From: Clostridia bacterium
Lineage (GTDB): Bacteria; Bacillota; Clostridia; Christensenellales; Aristaeellaceae
DNA: 36,663 bases
Direction: 5' to 3'
NCBI GenBank assembly: GCA_017541205.1
Contig: JAFXZO010000102.1
Span: 1 to 36,663 of the forward strand
The stretch's first letter is position 1. Each line of letters begins with the position of its first letter. The notes beneath the pieces are model-generated. The model worked only from the letters and a program-made list of their open reading frames with translations. It was not told where the DNA came from and searched no databases. The position numbers were made by a program, and so were the translations under genes. Shown here in pieces: positions 14,279 through 22,787 of the stretch.

Positions 14279-17200
14279 ATGAAACGAAGAATAGCCCTGT
14301 TCATGACGCTGCTGGTGCTCATCGCAATAGCGCCAAGCGCCATGGCCATCTTTGACCCGTCGGGCACCCCGTACGATCACCAGCACAGCTGGGAGCTGCT
14401 GAATATCGACTATACGGGCTGCACCTCGCCCGCTTACTATGTGTATGCTTGCAGCCTTTGCGGCCAGCAGAAGGTGGAGGAAAAGGCCGGCCCCGGGCAT
14501 GATTACAAGCTGACCTTCACCCAGCCCGCCACCTGCACCGACAGCGGGTACGCAAGCTATACCTGCTCCCGCTGCGGCGACGTTACGCGCGAGGTGCTGC
14601 CTGCCCTGGGCCATGACTGGGGCGACTGGCAGACCGACGAACCCGCCACCTGCAACCAGAACGGCACCGAAAAGCGCGTGTGCAGGCGCTGCGGCGAAAC
14701 CGTATACCGCTCCGTCTCCGGCGGCGAGCATGAATGGGGCGATTGGAAGGTTGAAATCCCCGGCGATTGCGTCACCATCGAGCTGCGTTACCGCAAGTGC
14801 AAACGCTGCGGCGAAACCAAATACCAAAACTGGGGCTACGGCGACCATAAATGGGGCGATTGGGTCGTGTTCCAGTCCCCCGACTGCACCCATACCGGCA
14901 TCATGCGGCAGTATTGCCTGCTCGATTCCACCCACATGAACGAAGCCGAGATCCCCGTGGACCCCGATGCCCACGATTGGGGCGAATGGGAAGTGGAGAT
15001 CCCCGCGACGGAAACCAGCGTGGGCTATGAAAGGCGCGTGTGCAAAATCAACCCCGAGCATGTCGAGCGGCGCGAGCTGGCCTATGTCGGCCCGACCCTC
15101 GCGCCTTTCATTCCCGAACCGGACCTCCTGATAACGGGAAACTATTCCGGCGGCCCCTTCCAGGAGGGCGATACCTTCTCCGTTGATTTGACCATATACA
15201 ACCTGGGCAACGTGCCCCTGCAGCTGGATTCCTTTGAAGCCAGCGACCGCGATCACTCCGGCGATCCCCTCAAGGACCTGCCCAAGGAGCTGGAGGCCAA
15301 CAGCTCCTTGACTGTCACCGTGACCGTCACCGTCACGGCGGACGATATCGCCGCCGCTGTCCCCGATCCCGAAACGGGTCTGTTCTCCATGGAACGTTTC
15401 TGGATCGTGCACTACAACTATATCGACGACACGGCCATCCAGAGCATAAGTGATTCCTGGCTGATCGCGCCTTATCTCATCATCCCGGACAACACGAAAG
15501 GCGGCGGCCTGAACGCCGCCCTGCGCATGACCGTTTCCGCGCCGGACCCCAACAACGCGTTCTATCTTAAGGACGACGTCGTCACCTTCGATGTTACCCT
15601 GACCAATGTGGGCAGCGTGGATTTGACGGACTGCCAGGTCCTCGTCCAGGACGGCGACGGGAACACCTATACGCTGGATTACGGCGCGCTCTCTCCCAGT
15701 GAATCCAAAACGATTGCCTGGTCCGTCGCAATCGGCGATGTTCACGTCGGCATGGGGCGCGACCTGATCGAATTCCGCGGCCATGGCTGGGTGCCCACGG
15801 AGGTCCTGAACGGGGACGCCGCCGTTTCCGGCCATACGGATGGCCTGGTCACCGCCGAGCCCCTCGAACGCGATCTCAAGGTCATGGAAGCCCCGCCTTC
15901 CCCGGAGGATTACGCCCTGTTCCTGGAGGTAACGCCGCTGACCGCGCAGGCGGCGTATAACCTGGACGATCCCTTCAATTACGAAGCCAAGGTCATCAAT
16001 ACTTCGTCCGATACGCTGTACGACGTGGTCATCAACATGACCTTTGACAGCGTGGGCGAGGAGAGCCACTATATCAGCGATCTCGCCCCGAGCGAAAGCG
16101 CGTCCTACGTCTTTTACAATCATGTCATCCAGGAAGATTTGGTATACGCCGCGGAGCATGGCGGCCAGGTCGGCCTGCATTGGGTCGCGGTCGGCCGCAG
16201 CGACGCGGGCGAACAGGTATTCAGCAACGAGTGCGTCGACTACATCGCCATCGATCCGTCCATAGAAGAGCAAAAGCCGGAAATCACGATCACCAGCATC
16301 ACCGAAGGCTCCGGCGCGGGCAAGCAGGTGGGCGATTACGTGTCTGTGCATCTGACCGTGGAAAACACCGGCAACACGAAGTGGAAATTCACGGGCGTAT
16401 GGATCGACGGCACGGGAGACGCTCATTACGATTTCAGCGACGAAGACAATTACACGTACAAAGAATTTGAGCCCGGCGAAAGCTTCGGCTTCGATATCGG
16501 CATCGAGATCCGCGATACGGACGCCGCGTCGGACGTGAAGGCTGTGATCCGTGATTTCACGGCGTACGCGGACTACGGGGAAATCGGTTCCAACACGGTC
16601 TCCTGCAATATCCCGCTGGACGATATTCCCATCCCGCCGCCCGTGGTCGCGCCCGGCGCGCCGGACCTTGTGCTGAACGTCGTCTGCCCGGACGCCGAGC
16701 CCTTCTTCTTTGACGGCGAGGGCAAGACCGGCGACGTCCACTACCAGGCCGTGGTCTGCAACGTCGGCGACGCGCCCTGCTATGTGACCGGCATCCGGAT
16801 CACCACCGCGGCCGGCGCCCGCACCGAGCCCGTGGGCCCCTTCCTCCTCTATCCCGCCGAAGCCACGCCCGATCTGCCGCTCACCAACGATTTCAGCGAA
16901 ACCGAAATCGATACGGACGGCAGGCTGCACATCACCTTCGCGGCGGAAGGCGAAGAGGACGGAAAAGCCTATGAATCGGGCCCCGTGGAGCTTTCGCACG
17001 AAGTATCCCAGGATCCGCCCCCGTGGATCCCGCCCACGGAAACCCAGCTGATCGTGGAAAAGCACGTGGTCAGCACGGAAACCACGTCCGAAGGCTATCT
17101 AAAGGACGACGTGGTGGATTACGAAATCTGGGTGTACAATGATTCCGATATCATCATCCCCTCCATTGATCTGGAAGACCCGCTCTTCGGCGGCACGGTG

Positions 17201-18994
17201 GGGACGATCTCGAACCTGGCTGCCCATGGCTGGTCCTGCATTACCTGCTCCTACACCGTGACCCAGACGGATGTGGACAATAAAAAGATCGAAAACACCG
17301 CCACCGCCCGCTGGACCGATCCCGAAACCGGCGTGGACAAGAGCGAAAGCAGCAACACCGTGATCGTGTTCACCACCGAGCCGAAGGAGGCCGGCGTATG
17401 GATCGATATCACGTTTGAGAAGGAGCCCGCCAACGGCAGCTTCTACGTCGAAGGAGAAACCTTCCCCATCCGTGTGGACTGGAAGAACACCTCCAAGGAA
17501 ATGCTGTATCATGTTTACGCGTACGATGCGATGGCCGATTGGATGGGCTACGGTCTCCTGGTGGACGATGGGACCCTGGCGCCCGATGAAGCCGGAACCT
17601 TCACCTTCGATTATGTGGTGGACGATATTGATGTAGATATTTTCAATGCGGTATACGATGATGCGTCGATCTGGGGCTATGATCAGTACGACGTCATTTA
17701 CATTGCATACGACATGGAAACCCGTCCCGCCGACAGGCCTGTGCCTGCTCCCGATACCAAAACCCCCGGCCTGAAGGTGGAGAAGAAGGAGACCAGCACG
17801 CCGGCCGACGGACGCGCCTACTACATCGAAGGCGAAACCATCACCTATGAAATCACCGTCACCAACACCGGCAACGTGGATCTTTCCAACGTGACCGTGG
17901 CCGATTCCCTCAGCGATACCTTCATGGGCGCGTTCGCCACCATCCCCATGCTGCATCCCAACGAAGCGCGCAAGTATCCGTACAACTACAAGGTCACCCA
18001 GCCGGATGTGGACGCCAAGAAGGTCGTCAACTACGCCATCGGCTATTACAGCTATGACACGCTGCTTGACGTGCCCGTGTTCTCCGAGCCCGTCGAAAGC
18101 CCCACCGGCCCCCAGAAGGGCCCGACCCCGACGCATCATGATCCCGACGGGCACATCGATACGCCCATCGTCAAGAGCGGCAAGGACGACGCCTGCGTGA
18201 TGACGCTGGTCGCCAGGGGCGACGGCACCGCCGAATATGAGCTGCACCTGTGCGCCAAGCACGCCGCCATCTACGATAAGGCGCAGTCCCTTGGCAGCGC
18301 CGCCGCCTGGCAGCAGGCCGCCAACGAATGGAAAAACGCGCTGGAGGAAATCTATCAGCAGATCCTGCGCGCTTCCGCCGGCAGCGCCCGCACCGCCGTC
18401 ATGGAGGAACGCGCCGTATTCTTCGCCTATGTGGACAGCATCAAGGCCGTCATGAACCAGCAGAACCCGCGCAGCGCCGTCCTCGCGGAGCAGACCGCCG
18501 CGGAAATGCTGATGCGCCAGTGTGCGGAGCTGTGCTACGTCGTCCATTACGCGCCTGAGGATCGGCCCGACAGCCTCTTCACCGGCAATTACAGGATCAC
18601 CTGCTTCTCCGGCAGCTCGCCCAAGTGCGCCGAGTCCGAAGCGAAGCATGGGAGCGATCTTACGATCCGCCGGTTCCTCTGCGCGGACCATGCGAAGATC
18701 GACGCCGGCGCTCTCGCCCTCGTTCGCCAGGCGCGCACCCGCGCCTCTGCCGCCGAAGCGTTCAAGCGCGCGCGCCGCAGCTGGCAGGCTGAGCTGAACA
18801 ATCTGGTCAGCGCTCAATATTCCGCCGCGCCCAAGGAGAACCGCAAGCTGATCTCCTCCTGCCGCCAGCTCTTTGATTCGCTGCTCGAAAAGCGCGAAGC
18901 GCTGTATTCGTTCATCTATGCCGACAGGCCCGAGGTCGTCCAGGAAGTGCTCACCCGCACAGTTCTGGAAGACATCATCCGCCGCTGCAAGTAA
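14279..18994 (+). CDS. Large secreted multidomain protein with Cys-ribbon, CARDB/DUF11-like and duplicated C-terminal domains
   Basis: 1571 residues with a signal peptide (cleavage after AMA23). Residues 45-270 hold about five zinc-ribbon-like modules (Cys48/58/61 and repeats of YxCSRCG...HDWGDW), a pattern common in clostridial surface proteins. From about 275 to 1260 there are tandem beta-sandwich modules of CARDB/DUF11 style (DVTLTNVGSVDLTDC; VENTGNTKWKF; YEITVTNTGNVDLSNVTVADSL), ending with two DUF11-like domains (about 923-1020 and 1164-1260). The last 265 residues are two diverged copies of a helical domain (about 1307-1435 and 1441-1571) sharing an LCAxHAxI motif and paired cysteines. 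No LPxTG, SLH or C-terminal membrane helix is seen, so retention on the cell is unexplained. GGAGGAGGG lies 9 bases upstream. An adhesin or extracellular scaffold role is inference. Confidence 0.85.
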   Translation: MKRRIALFMTLLVLIAIAPSAMAIFDPSGTPYDHQHSWELLNIDYTGCTSPAYYVYACSLCGQQKVEEKAGPGHDYKLTFTQPATCTDSGYASYTCSRCGDVTREVLPALGHDWGDWQTDEPATCNQNGTEKRVCRRCGETVYRSVSGGEHEWGDWKVEIPGDCVTIELRYRKCKRCGETKYQNWGYGDHKWGDWVVFQSPDCTHTGIMRQYCLLDSTHMNEAEIPVDPDAHDWGEWEVEIPATETSVGYERRVCKINPEHVERRELAYVGPTLAPFIPEPDLLITGNYSGGPFQEGDTFSVDLTIYNLGNVPLQLDSFEASDRDHSGDPLKDLPKELEANSSLTVTVTVTVTADDIAAAVPDPETGLFSMERFWIVHYNYIDDTAIQSISDSWLIAPYLIIPDNTKGGGLNAALRMTVSAPDPNNAFYLKDDVVTFDVTLTNVGSVDLTDCQVLVQDGDGNTYTLDYGALSPSESKTIAWSVAIGDVHVGMGRDLIEFRGHGWVPTEVLNGDAAVSGHTDGLVTAEPLERDLKVMEAPPSPEDYALFLEVTPLTAQAAYNLDDPFNYEAKVINTSSDTLYDVVINMTFDSVGEESHYISDLAPSESASYVFYNHVIQEDLVYAAEHGGQVGLHWVAVGRSDAGEQVFSNECVDYIAIDPSIEEQKPEITITSITEGSGAGKQVGDYVSVHLTVENTGNTKWKFTGVWIDGTGDAHYDFSDEDNYTYKEFEPGESFGFDIGIEIRDTDAASDVKAVIRDFTAYADYGEIGSNTVSCNIPLDDIPIPPPVVAPGAPDLVLNVVCPDAEPFFFDGEGKTGDVHYQAVVCNVGDAPCYVTGIRITTAAGARTEPVGPFLLYPAEATPDLPLTNDFSETEIDTDGRLHITFAAEGEEDGKAYESGPVELSHEVSQDPPPWIPPTETQLIVEKHVVSTETTSEGYLKDDVVDYEIWVYNDSDIIIPSIDLEDPLFGGTVGTISNLAAHGWSCITCSYTVTQTDVDNKKIENTATARWTDPETGVDKSESSNTVIVFTTEPKEAGVWIDITFEKEPANGSFYVEGETFPIRVDWKNTSKEMLYHVYAYDAMADWMGYGLLVDDGTLAPDEAGTFTFDYVVDDIDVDIFNAVYDDASIWGYDQYDVIYIAYDMETRPADRPVPAPDTKTPGLKVEKKETSTPADGRAYYIEGETITYEITVTNTGNVDLSNVTVADSLSDTFMGAFATIPMLHPNEARKYPYNYKVTQPDVDAKKVVNYAIGYYSYDTLLDVPVFSEPVESPTGPQKGPTPTHHDPDGHIDTPIVKSGKDDACVMTLVARGDGTAEYELHLCAKHAAIYDKAQSLGSAAAWQQAANEWKNALEEIYQQILRASAGSARTAVMEERAVFFAYVDSIKAVMNQQNPRSAVLAEQTAAEMLMRQCAELCYVVHYAPEDRPDSLFTGNYRITCFSGSSPKCAESEAKHGSDLTIRRFLCADHAKIDAGALALVRQARTRASAAEAFKRARRSWQAELNNLVSAQYSAAPKENRKLISSCRQLFDSLLEKREALYSFIYADRPEVVQEVLTRTVLEDIIRRCK

Positions 18995-19007
18995 CATCCC
19001 TGCTCCG

Positions 19008-19045
19008 GGGGCAGCCGCTCCGCAATGGGCGGCTGCCCCTTATTT
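19008..19045 (+). terminator. Rho-independent terminator of the large secreted protein gene
   Basis: GGGGCAGCCGC (19008-19018) pairs perfectly with GCGGCTGCCCC (19029-19039), followed by TTATTTTG. Confidence 0.85.
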
Positions 19046-19065
19046 TGATGAAAACACATTGGGCA

Positions 19066-19094
19066 TTGACAATTCGCTTTTCCGCGCATATAAT
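19066..19094 (+). promoter_or_regulatory. Consensus promoter for the FMN-riboswitch operon
   Basis: -35 TTGACA (19066-19071), 17-base spacer and -10 TATAAT (19089-19094) are all exact consensus. Transcription would start near 19101, just ahead of the aptamer. Confidence 0.9.
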
Positions 19095-19116
19095 AAGCAT
19101 GAATTGAACAGCAAGC

Positions 19117-19225
19117 AATCTTCAGGGCAGGGTGCAAGTCCCTACCGGCGGTACAGCCCGCGAGCCGAAAGGCTGATCCGGTCAGATTCCGGAGCCGACA
19201 GTATAGTCTGGATGGAAGAAGAATT
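19117..19225 (+). promoter_or_regulatory. FMN riboswitch (RFN element) aptamer
   Basis: The sequence contains the conserved RFN blocks in order: ATCTTCAGGGCAGGGTG, CCCTACCGGCGGT, AGCCCGCGAGC, GATCCGGTCAGATTCCGG, AGCCGACAGT and AGTCTGGATGGAAGAAGA. The first and last blocks close helix P1 (ATCTTC with GAAGAAT, one bulge). These are near-identical to the RFN consensus found before rib genes, so FMN binding can be assumed with confidence. The aptamer lies between a consensus promoter and an SD-sequestering hairpin, and the operon downstream encodes an ABC transporter instead of riboflavin biosynthesis genes. Confidence 0.96.
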
Positions 19226-19248
19226 TGCGATTTTCGTATGTCCTTCAT

Positions 19249-19272
19249 CCTCCTGAAGATCGTTTCAGGAGG
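19249..19272 (+). promoter_or_regulatory. Expression platform: hairpin sequestering the Shine-Dalgarno
   Basis: CCTCCTGAA (19249-19257) pairs perfectly with TTCAGGAGG (19264-19272), which contains the whole AGGAGG ribosome binding site of the first permease gene. GGATGGAAG at the 3' edge of the aptamer (19210-19218) can pair with CTTCATCC (19243-19250) as a competing anti-sequestor. Formation of the hairpin on FMN binding would block translation. TATTCTTTT follows, so a weak terminator contribution is also possible. Confidence 0.8.
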
Positions 19273-19279
19273 TATTCTT

Positions 19280-20179
19280 TTGTCTTTGTCTTTCCATGCG
19301 GGAACACGCGGGAAAAAAGGCGCGTTCCAGGCGGCCAAGCCCTATCTGTTCCTGCTGCCGATGCTCGTTTTCGCGGCCGGGTTCGTGTATTACCCGTTTT
19401 TGAAAACCTGCCTGCAAAGCGTGAGCATCGTCAACTTCCGCGGAGAGATTACGGGCTTCGCGGGCTTTGACAATTACCTTTACCTTTTCGGCCGAAGGCG
19501 GGAATTTGGCATCGCGCTTGAGAACACGTTCAAGCTGACGCTGATCAACGTGCCCGTTACGGTCGTCCTCACGCTGCTGCTTGGATACATTTGCTGCCGG
19601 CCGCACCCCTTCCACCGCGCGTATGAAACCATGTTCGCCCTGCCGATGGTGGTCAGCATGGCGGCGATCTCGCTGATCTTCAAGGTGCTGTTCAATCCGT
19701 CCGTGGGCTTCGTCAATTACGCGCTGGGCATCCAATCCGGCTGGTATGAGGACCGGCACACCGCGATGGGCGGCATTCTGATGCTGACGGTGTGGATGGG
19801 CGTCGGGTTCAATTTTCTCTTGTTCCTCTCCGCGTTCCGCGCGGTGCCCAAGGACGCGCTCGGCTGCGCGAAGCTGGATGGCGCCGGGCCCCTTCGGATC
19901 CTGCTTAAGATCCAGCTGCCGCTCATCTCCCCCACCATTCTCTACGTGGTCTGCACCAACCTGATCCTGGCCATGATGACCAGCGGCCCGATCCTGATCC
20001 TGACCCAGGGCGGCCCTTCGCGCTCCACCATGACGCTCATCTTTTTCATGTATACGTCCGGCTATAACTCCTCCAATTACAGCCTGGCCGCGTGCGTGAG
20101 CGTCGTCACCTTCCTGCTCACGTTCCTGTTTACCTTTCTCCTGTTCACGATGGAAAAAAGGAAGGTGCATTATCAATGA
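19280..20179 (+). CDS. ABC transporter permease, CUT1/UgpA (MalF) type, under FMN riboswitch
   Basis: A membrane permease of 299 residues with about six helices. The EAA-type loop that contacts the ATPase is DALGCAKLDGAGPLRILLKIQLPLISP. FVYYPFLKTCLQSVSIVNF and FVGFDNY-like GFAGFDNYLYLF near the N-terminus and LILTQGGPSRSTMTLIFFMY near the C-terminus are standard for sugar/glycerol-3-phosphate permeases. I place the start at the TTG at 19280, seven bases after AGGAGG; the ATG at 19238 lies inside the riboswitch platform and has no binding site. Its stop overlaps the next gene (ATGA). Translation should be repressed by FMN, so the imported compound is predicted to be flavin-related. Confidence 0.88.
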   Translation: MSLSFHAGTRGKKGAFQAAKPYLFLLPMLVFAAGFVYYPFLKTCLQSVSIVNFRGEITGFAGFDNYLYLFGRRREFGIALENTFKLTLINVPVTVVLTLLLGYICCRPHPFHRAYETMFALPMVVSMAAISLIFKVLFNPSVGFVNYALGIQSGWYEDRHTAMGGILMLTVWMGVGFNFLLFLSAFRAVPKDALGCAKLDGAGPLRILLKIQLPLISPTILYVVCTNLILAMMTSGPILILTQGGPSRSTMTLIFFMYTSGYNSSNYSLAACVSVVTFLLTFLFTFLLFTMEKRKVHYQ

Positions 20180-21012
20180 GCAAAGCCTTCCTCAAAAAGG
20201 TGTGGGAAACGGCGCTGGGCGTGCTGTGCCTGCTGCTTGGGTGCGTGCTCCTGTTCCCGCTGTTTTACGGGCTCATGGGCGCGTTCAAGACGCCCGCGGA
20301 ATTTATCGCCTACCCGCCCACGGTGCTGCCCCAAAGCTTTGCCAACCTGCAAAACTTTGAAGCCGTATTTACGCAGGCGCCCATGCTCCGCTATTTCTGG
20401 AATACGCTGCTCGTCTCCACGCTGAGCGCGGGGGTGCGTATGATGCTTGCGCTGCTGGCCGCGTATGCGTTCGCGTTCTATGAATTCAAGGGCAAGCGCT
20501 TCCTGTTCTTCCTGATCCTGTCCACCATGATGCTGCCCGCGGATACCCTGGTCATCACCAATTACCAGACCGTTTCGCGCCTGGGGCTGTTGGACACGTA
20601 TCTTGGCATCGCCGTGGTTTCCTTTGTCGGGGCCAGCCAGATGTTCATGCTGCGCCAGCAGTTCATGGCCTCGCCCGCGCCCATCCGGGACGCCGCGCTG
20701 ATCGACGGCTGCGGGGACGTGCGCTTCATCGCCTTTATCCTGACGCCCATGAGTTCGTCCGTACTCGCGACGCTGTTCCTGCAGTCCTTCATCACCCAAT
20801 GGAACGCCTACCTGTGGCCCCTGCTTGTGACCAACAAAACTGAAATGCGCACCGTGCAGATCGGCATCACGATGCTGACCACCCTGGAGGGCACGAATTA
20901 CGAAACCGTGCTGGCCGGGGCCGCGGTGGTGGTGATCCCGGCGGCGCTCCTGTTCCTTGTCCTGCGAAAGAGCATCACCCGCACGGTCGGCGGCGGCGCG
21001 ATCGTGGGCTGA
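20176..21012 (+). CDS. ABC transporter permease, CUT1/UgpE (MalG) type
   Basis: A 278-residue second permease. FPLFYGLMGAFKTPAEF, FWNTLLVSTLSAGVRMMLALLAAYAFAFYEFKGK and LPADTLVITNYQTVSRLGLLDTYLGI follow the UgpE/MalG pattern; the EAA loop is DAALIDGCGDVRFIAFILTPMSSS and a typical QSFITQWNAYLWPLL follows. It pairs with the preceding permease to form the transport channel. Start and upstream stop share ATGA; GGAAGG lies 10 bases ahead. The ATPase subunit is not encoded here, so the system probably uses a shared MsmK/UgpC-type ATPase made elsewhere. Confidence 0.9.
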   Translation: MSKAFLKKVWETALGVLCLLLGCVLLFPLFYGLMGAFKTPAEFIAYPPTVLPQSFANLQNFEAVFTQAPMLRYFWNTLLVSTLSAGVRMMLALLAAYAFAFYEFKGKRFLFFLILSTMMLPADTLVITNYQTVSRLGLLDTYLGIAVVSFVGASQMFMLRQQFMASPAPIRDAALIDGCGDVRFIAFILTPMSSSVLATLFLQSFITQWNAYLWPLLVTNKTEMRTVQIGITMLTTLEGTNYETVLAGAAVVVIPAALLFLVLRKSITRTVGGGAIVG

Positions 21013-21067
21013 TTTCGTTCCCCGCGGCGAAAGCCGCCCGCATATTTTATCAAGGAGGTCCCCTTCC

Positions 21068-22360
21068 ATGAAAAAACGCTTTTCCTTCCTGATCGCTCTA
21101 ATGCTGCTCTGCGCTCTTTTTCCCGTTTCCCGCGCGGAAACCGTCAAGCTCACCTTCTGGCATTCCATGTCTGAGGGCGCGGGCACGCTGATCGACGGGT
21201 ACGTGAAGCAGTTCAACGAAACCGTCGGAAAGAAGCAGGGCATCGAGGTGGAGGCCGTATTCCAGGGCCAGTACGCGGAAGCGGTATCCAAAATGAAAAA
21301 TATCCTTTTCGGCAAGCAGTACGACGTGCTGCCCGACGTGATGCAATTGGACGCCACGGGCAAGGTACCCTATGCCGCGGCGGAAACCGCCTATCCCATC
21401 GGCGCGGCGCTCCAGGATCACCCGGACGCCGATCTGAGCGTGTTCCTTGCCCCGGCCATGGCGAATTGGCAGCTGGCCGGAGAGCAGCTTGGCCTGCCCT
21501 TCGCCACGTCCACCACCGTGCTGTATTACAACAAGACCGCCCTGGAGGCCGCCGGCTTTGACGCGCCGAAGACCCTGGACGATATCGGCGCGCTTTCTTC
21601 CCTCGCCGCGGACGGCGTCGCCGTGTACGCCTCCATTCCCAATACCCCCCTGCTCGCCAATTGGCTCGGCCAGCTCGGAAGCGATCTGGTGAACCGCCAC
21701 AACGGCACCGAGGGCAGCGCGACCGAATTGGCCTGCGTGGAAAACGGCGCGCTGGCCTCGTTCCTGACCGCCTGGAAAAACCTGTACGCCACCGGCGCTT
21801 TGGTCAACCAGAACAGCTCCGGCGACGAGTTCGCCGCAGGCCGTCAGCTGCTGATGACCGAATCCACCTCAAAGGTCGCCTCCATCTTGAAAAAAATCGA
21901 CGGCCGGTTTGAGCTGGGCATCGCGCCGTATCCGCAGGTGAGCGCGGATTCCGCCGCCGGGGCCACCGTATCCGGCAGCTGCCTGGTGATGTTCGATCAT
22001 GGCGACGAAAGGAAAAACGCCGCCTGGACCTTCCTGCAATACCTGACCGGCGCCGAGATCCAGGCCGATTTCGCCGCCAAGACCGGGTATCTGCCCGCGA
22101 ATAAGGGCGCGGCGGAAAGCGAAGTCTGGCAGGCTTTGATCCGGGAATACCCGCAGTATCAGGTGGGGCTCTCCCAGCTCGCCGTCACCCCCGATACCAT
22201 GCGCTCCGTCACCGTGGGCCCCGCCGCCGATTTCTATTACGCCATCATCAACGATATTTCCGATATGCTGGATCAAAACCTTACAGCCGAGGAAACGGTG
22301 GAACTGATGGTCGGCGATCTGGGCGGCATGCTGGAGCAGTACGCGCTGGCAAATCCATAA
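21068..22360 (+). CDS. ABC transporter substrate-binding protein, UgpB-like (family 1)
   Basis: A 430-residue extracytoplasmic binding protein. The signal peptide ends near VSRAE; the mature protein opens with VKLTFWHSMSEGAGTLIDGYVKQFNE, the opening typical of UgpB (sn-glycerol-3-phosphate) binding proteins, followed by LGLPFATSTTVLYYNKTALEAAGFDAPKTLDDI and AAWTFLQYLTGAEIQADFAAKTGYLPANKGA, standard family 1 segments. The signal peptide has LLCA but not a proper lipobox (Gly/Ala/Ser should precede the Cys), which is odd for a Gram-positive binding protein. AAGGAGG precedes the start by 10 bases. It is the third gene of the FMN-riboswitch operon; the ligand is unknown, and a phosphorylated polyol such as ribityl phosphate or FMN would fit both the family and the switch. 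Confidence 0.88.
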   Translation: MKKRFSFLIALMLLCALFPVSRAETVKLTFWHSMSEGAGTLIDGYVKQFNETVGKKQGIEVEAVFQGQYAEAVSKMKNILFGKQYDVLPDVMQLDATGKVPYAAAETAYPIGAALQDHPDADLSVFLAPAMANWQLAGEQLGLPFATSTTVLYYNKTALEAAGFDAPKTLDDIGALSSLAADGVAVYASIPNTPLLANWLGQLGSDLVNRHNGTEGSATELACVENGALASFLTAWKNLYATGALVNQNSSGDEFAAGRQLLMTESTSKVASILKKIDGRFELGIAPYPQVSADSAAGATVSGSCLVMFDHGDERKNAAWTFLQYLTGAEIQADFAAKTGYLPANKGAAESEVWQALIREYPQYQVGLSQLAVTPDTMRSVTVGPAADFYYAIINDISDMLDQNLTAEETVELMVGDLGGMLEQYALANP

Positions 22361-22425
22361 TCGGGCAGTCTAAGCCTGTTTCCCCGCCGCGCATGGCGGC
22401 GCTTCAATCCCGTTATGAGGGTATC

Positions 22426-22454
22426 TTGAACATCCTGACGATAGATGCTATAAT
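22426..22454 (+). promoter_or_regulatory. Promoter of the STAS gene pair
   Basis: -35 TTGAAC (22426-22431), 17-base spacer, -10 TATAAT (22449-22454), 25 bases before the start codon. Confidence 0.8.
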
Positions 22455-22479
22455 GACAGAAAAAACGGAGGAAAGAAAA

Positions 22480-22776
22480 ATGACCATCACCAAGAAACAG
22501 AACGGAAGCACCTTGGAAATCGCCCTGGAAGGGCGTCTGGACACCATGACCGCCCCCGACCTTGAAAAAGAACTGAAAGACAGCATGGACGGTGCGGAGG
22601 CCTTGATCCTGGACTTTGCCGATCTGGCCTACATTTCTTCCGCCGGGCTGCGGGTACTGCTCGCCGCCCATAAAGCCATGAGCCGGAAAGGCGGCATGAA
22701 GGTGATCAACGTCAACGAGATCGTAAGGGAAGTTTTCGATGTGACGGGCTTCGCCGACATCCTGACGATCGAATGA
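22480..22776 (+). CDS. STAS domain anti-sigma factor antagonist
   Basis: A 98-residue single STAS domain similar to SpoIIAA/RsbV. LEIALEGRLDTMTAPDLEKEL opens the fold, and LILDFADLAYISSAGLRVLLAAHKAM contains the conserved phosphorylatable serine (Ser53 or Ser54). Such proteins bind an anti-sigma kinase when unphosphorylated, releasing the sigma factor or another partner. GGAGG precedes the start. The next gene, 11 bases downstream, encodes a protein with traces of a GHKL ATPase and is the likely partner; no sigma factor gene is adjacent. Confidence 0.9.
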   Translation: MTITKKQNGSTLEIALEGRLDTMTAPDLEKELKDSMDGAEALILDFADLAYISSAGLRVLLAAHKAMSRKGGMKVINVNEIVREVFDVTGFADILTIE

Positions 22777-22787
22777 GGTGAAAAAAA

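Noticed and set aside
14153-17065. 970-codon open frame on the minus strand
   Set aside because: It is antisense to the large secreted protein, rich in His/Gly/Val/Arg with no domain, and has no ribosome binding site. Long antisense frames are a by-product of GC-rich codon use here.
17099-18997. 632-codon open frame on the minus strand
   Set aside because: Same reason: antisense shadow of the secreted protein gene with low-complexity composition.
19238-19279. ATG start for the first permease at 19238
   Set aside because: It lies inside the riboswitch platform with no Shine-Dalgarno; AGGAGG at 19267 points to the TTG at 19280.
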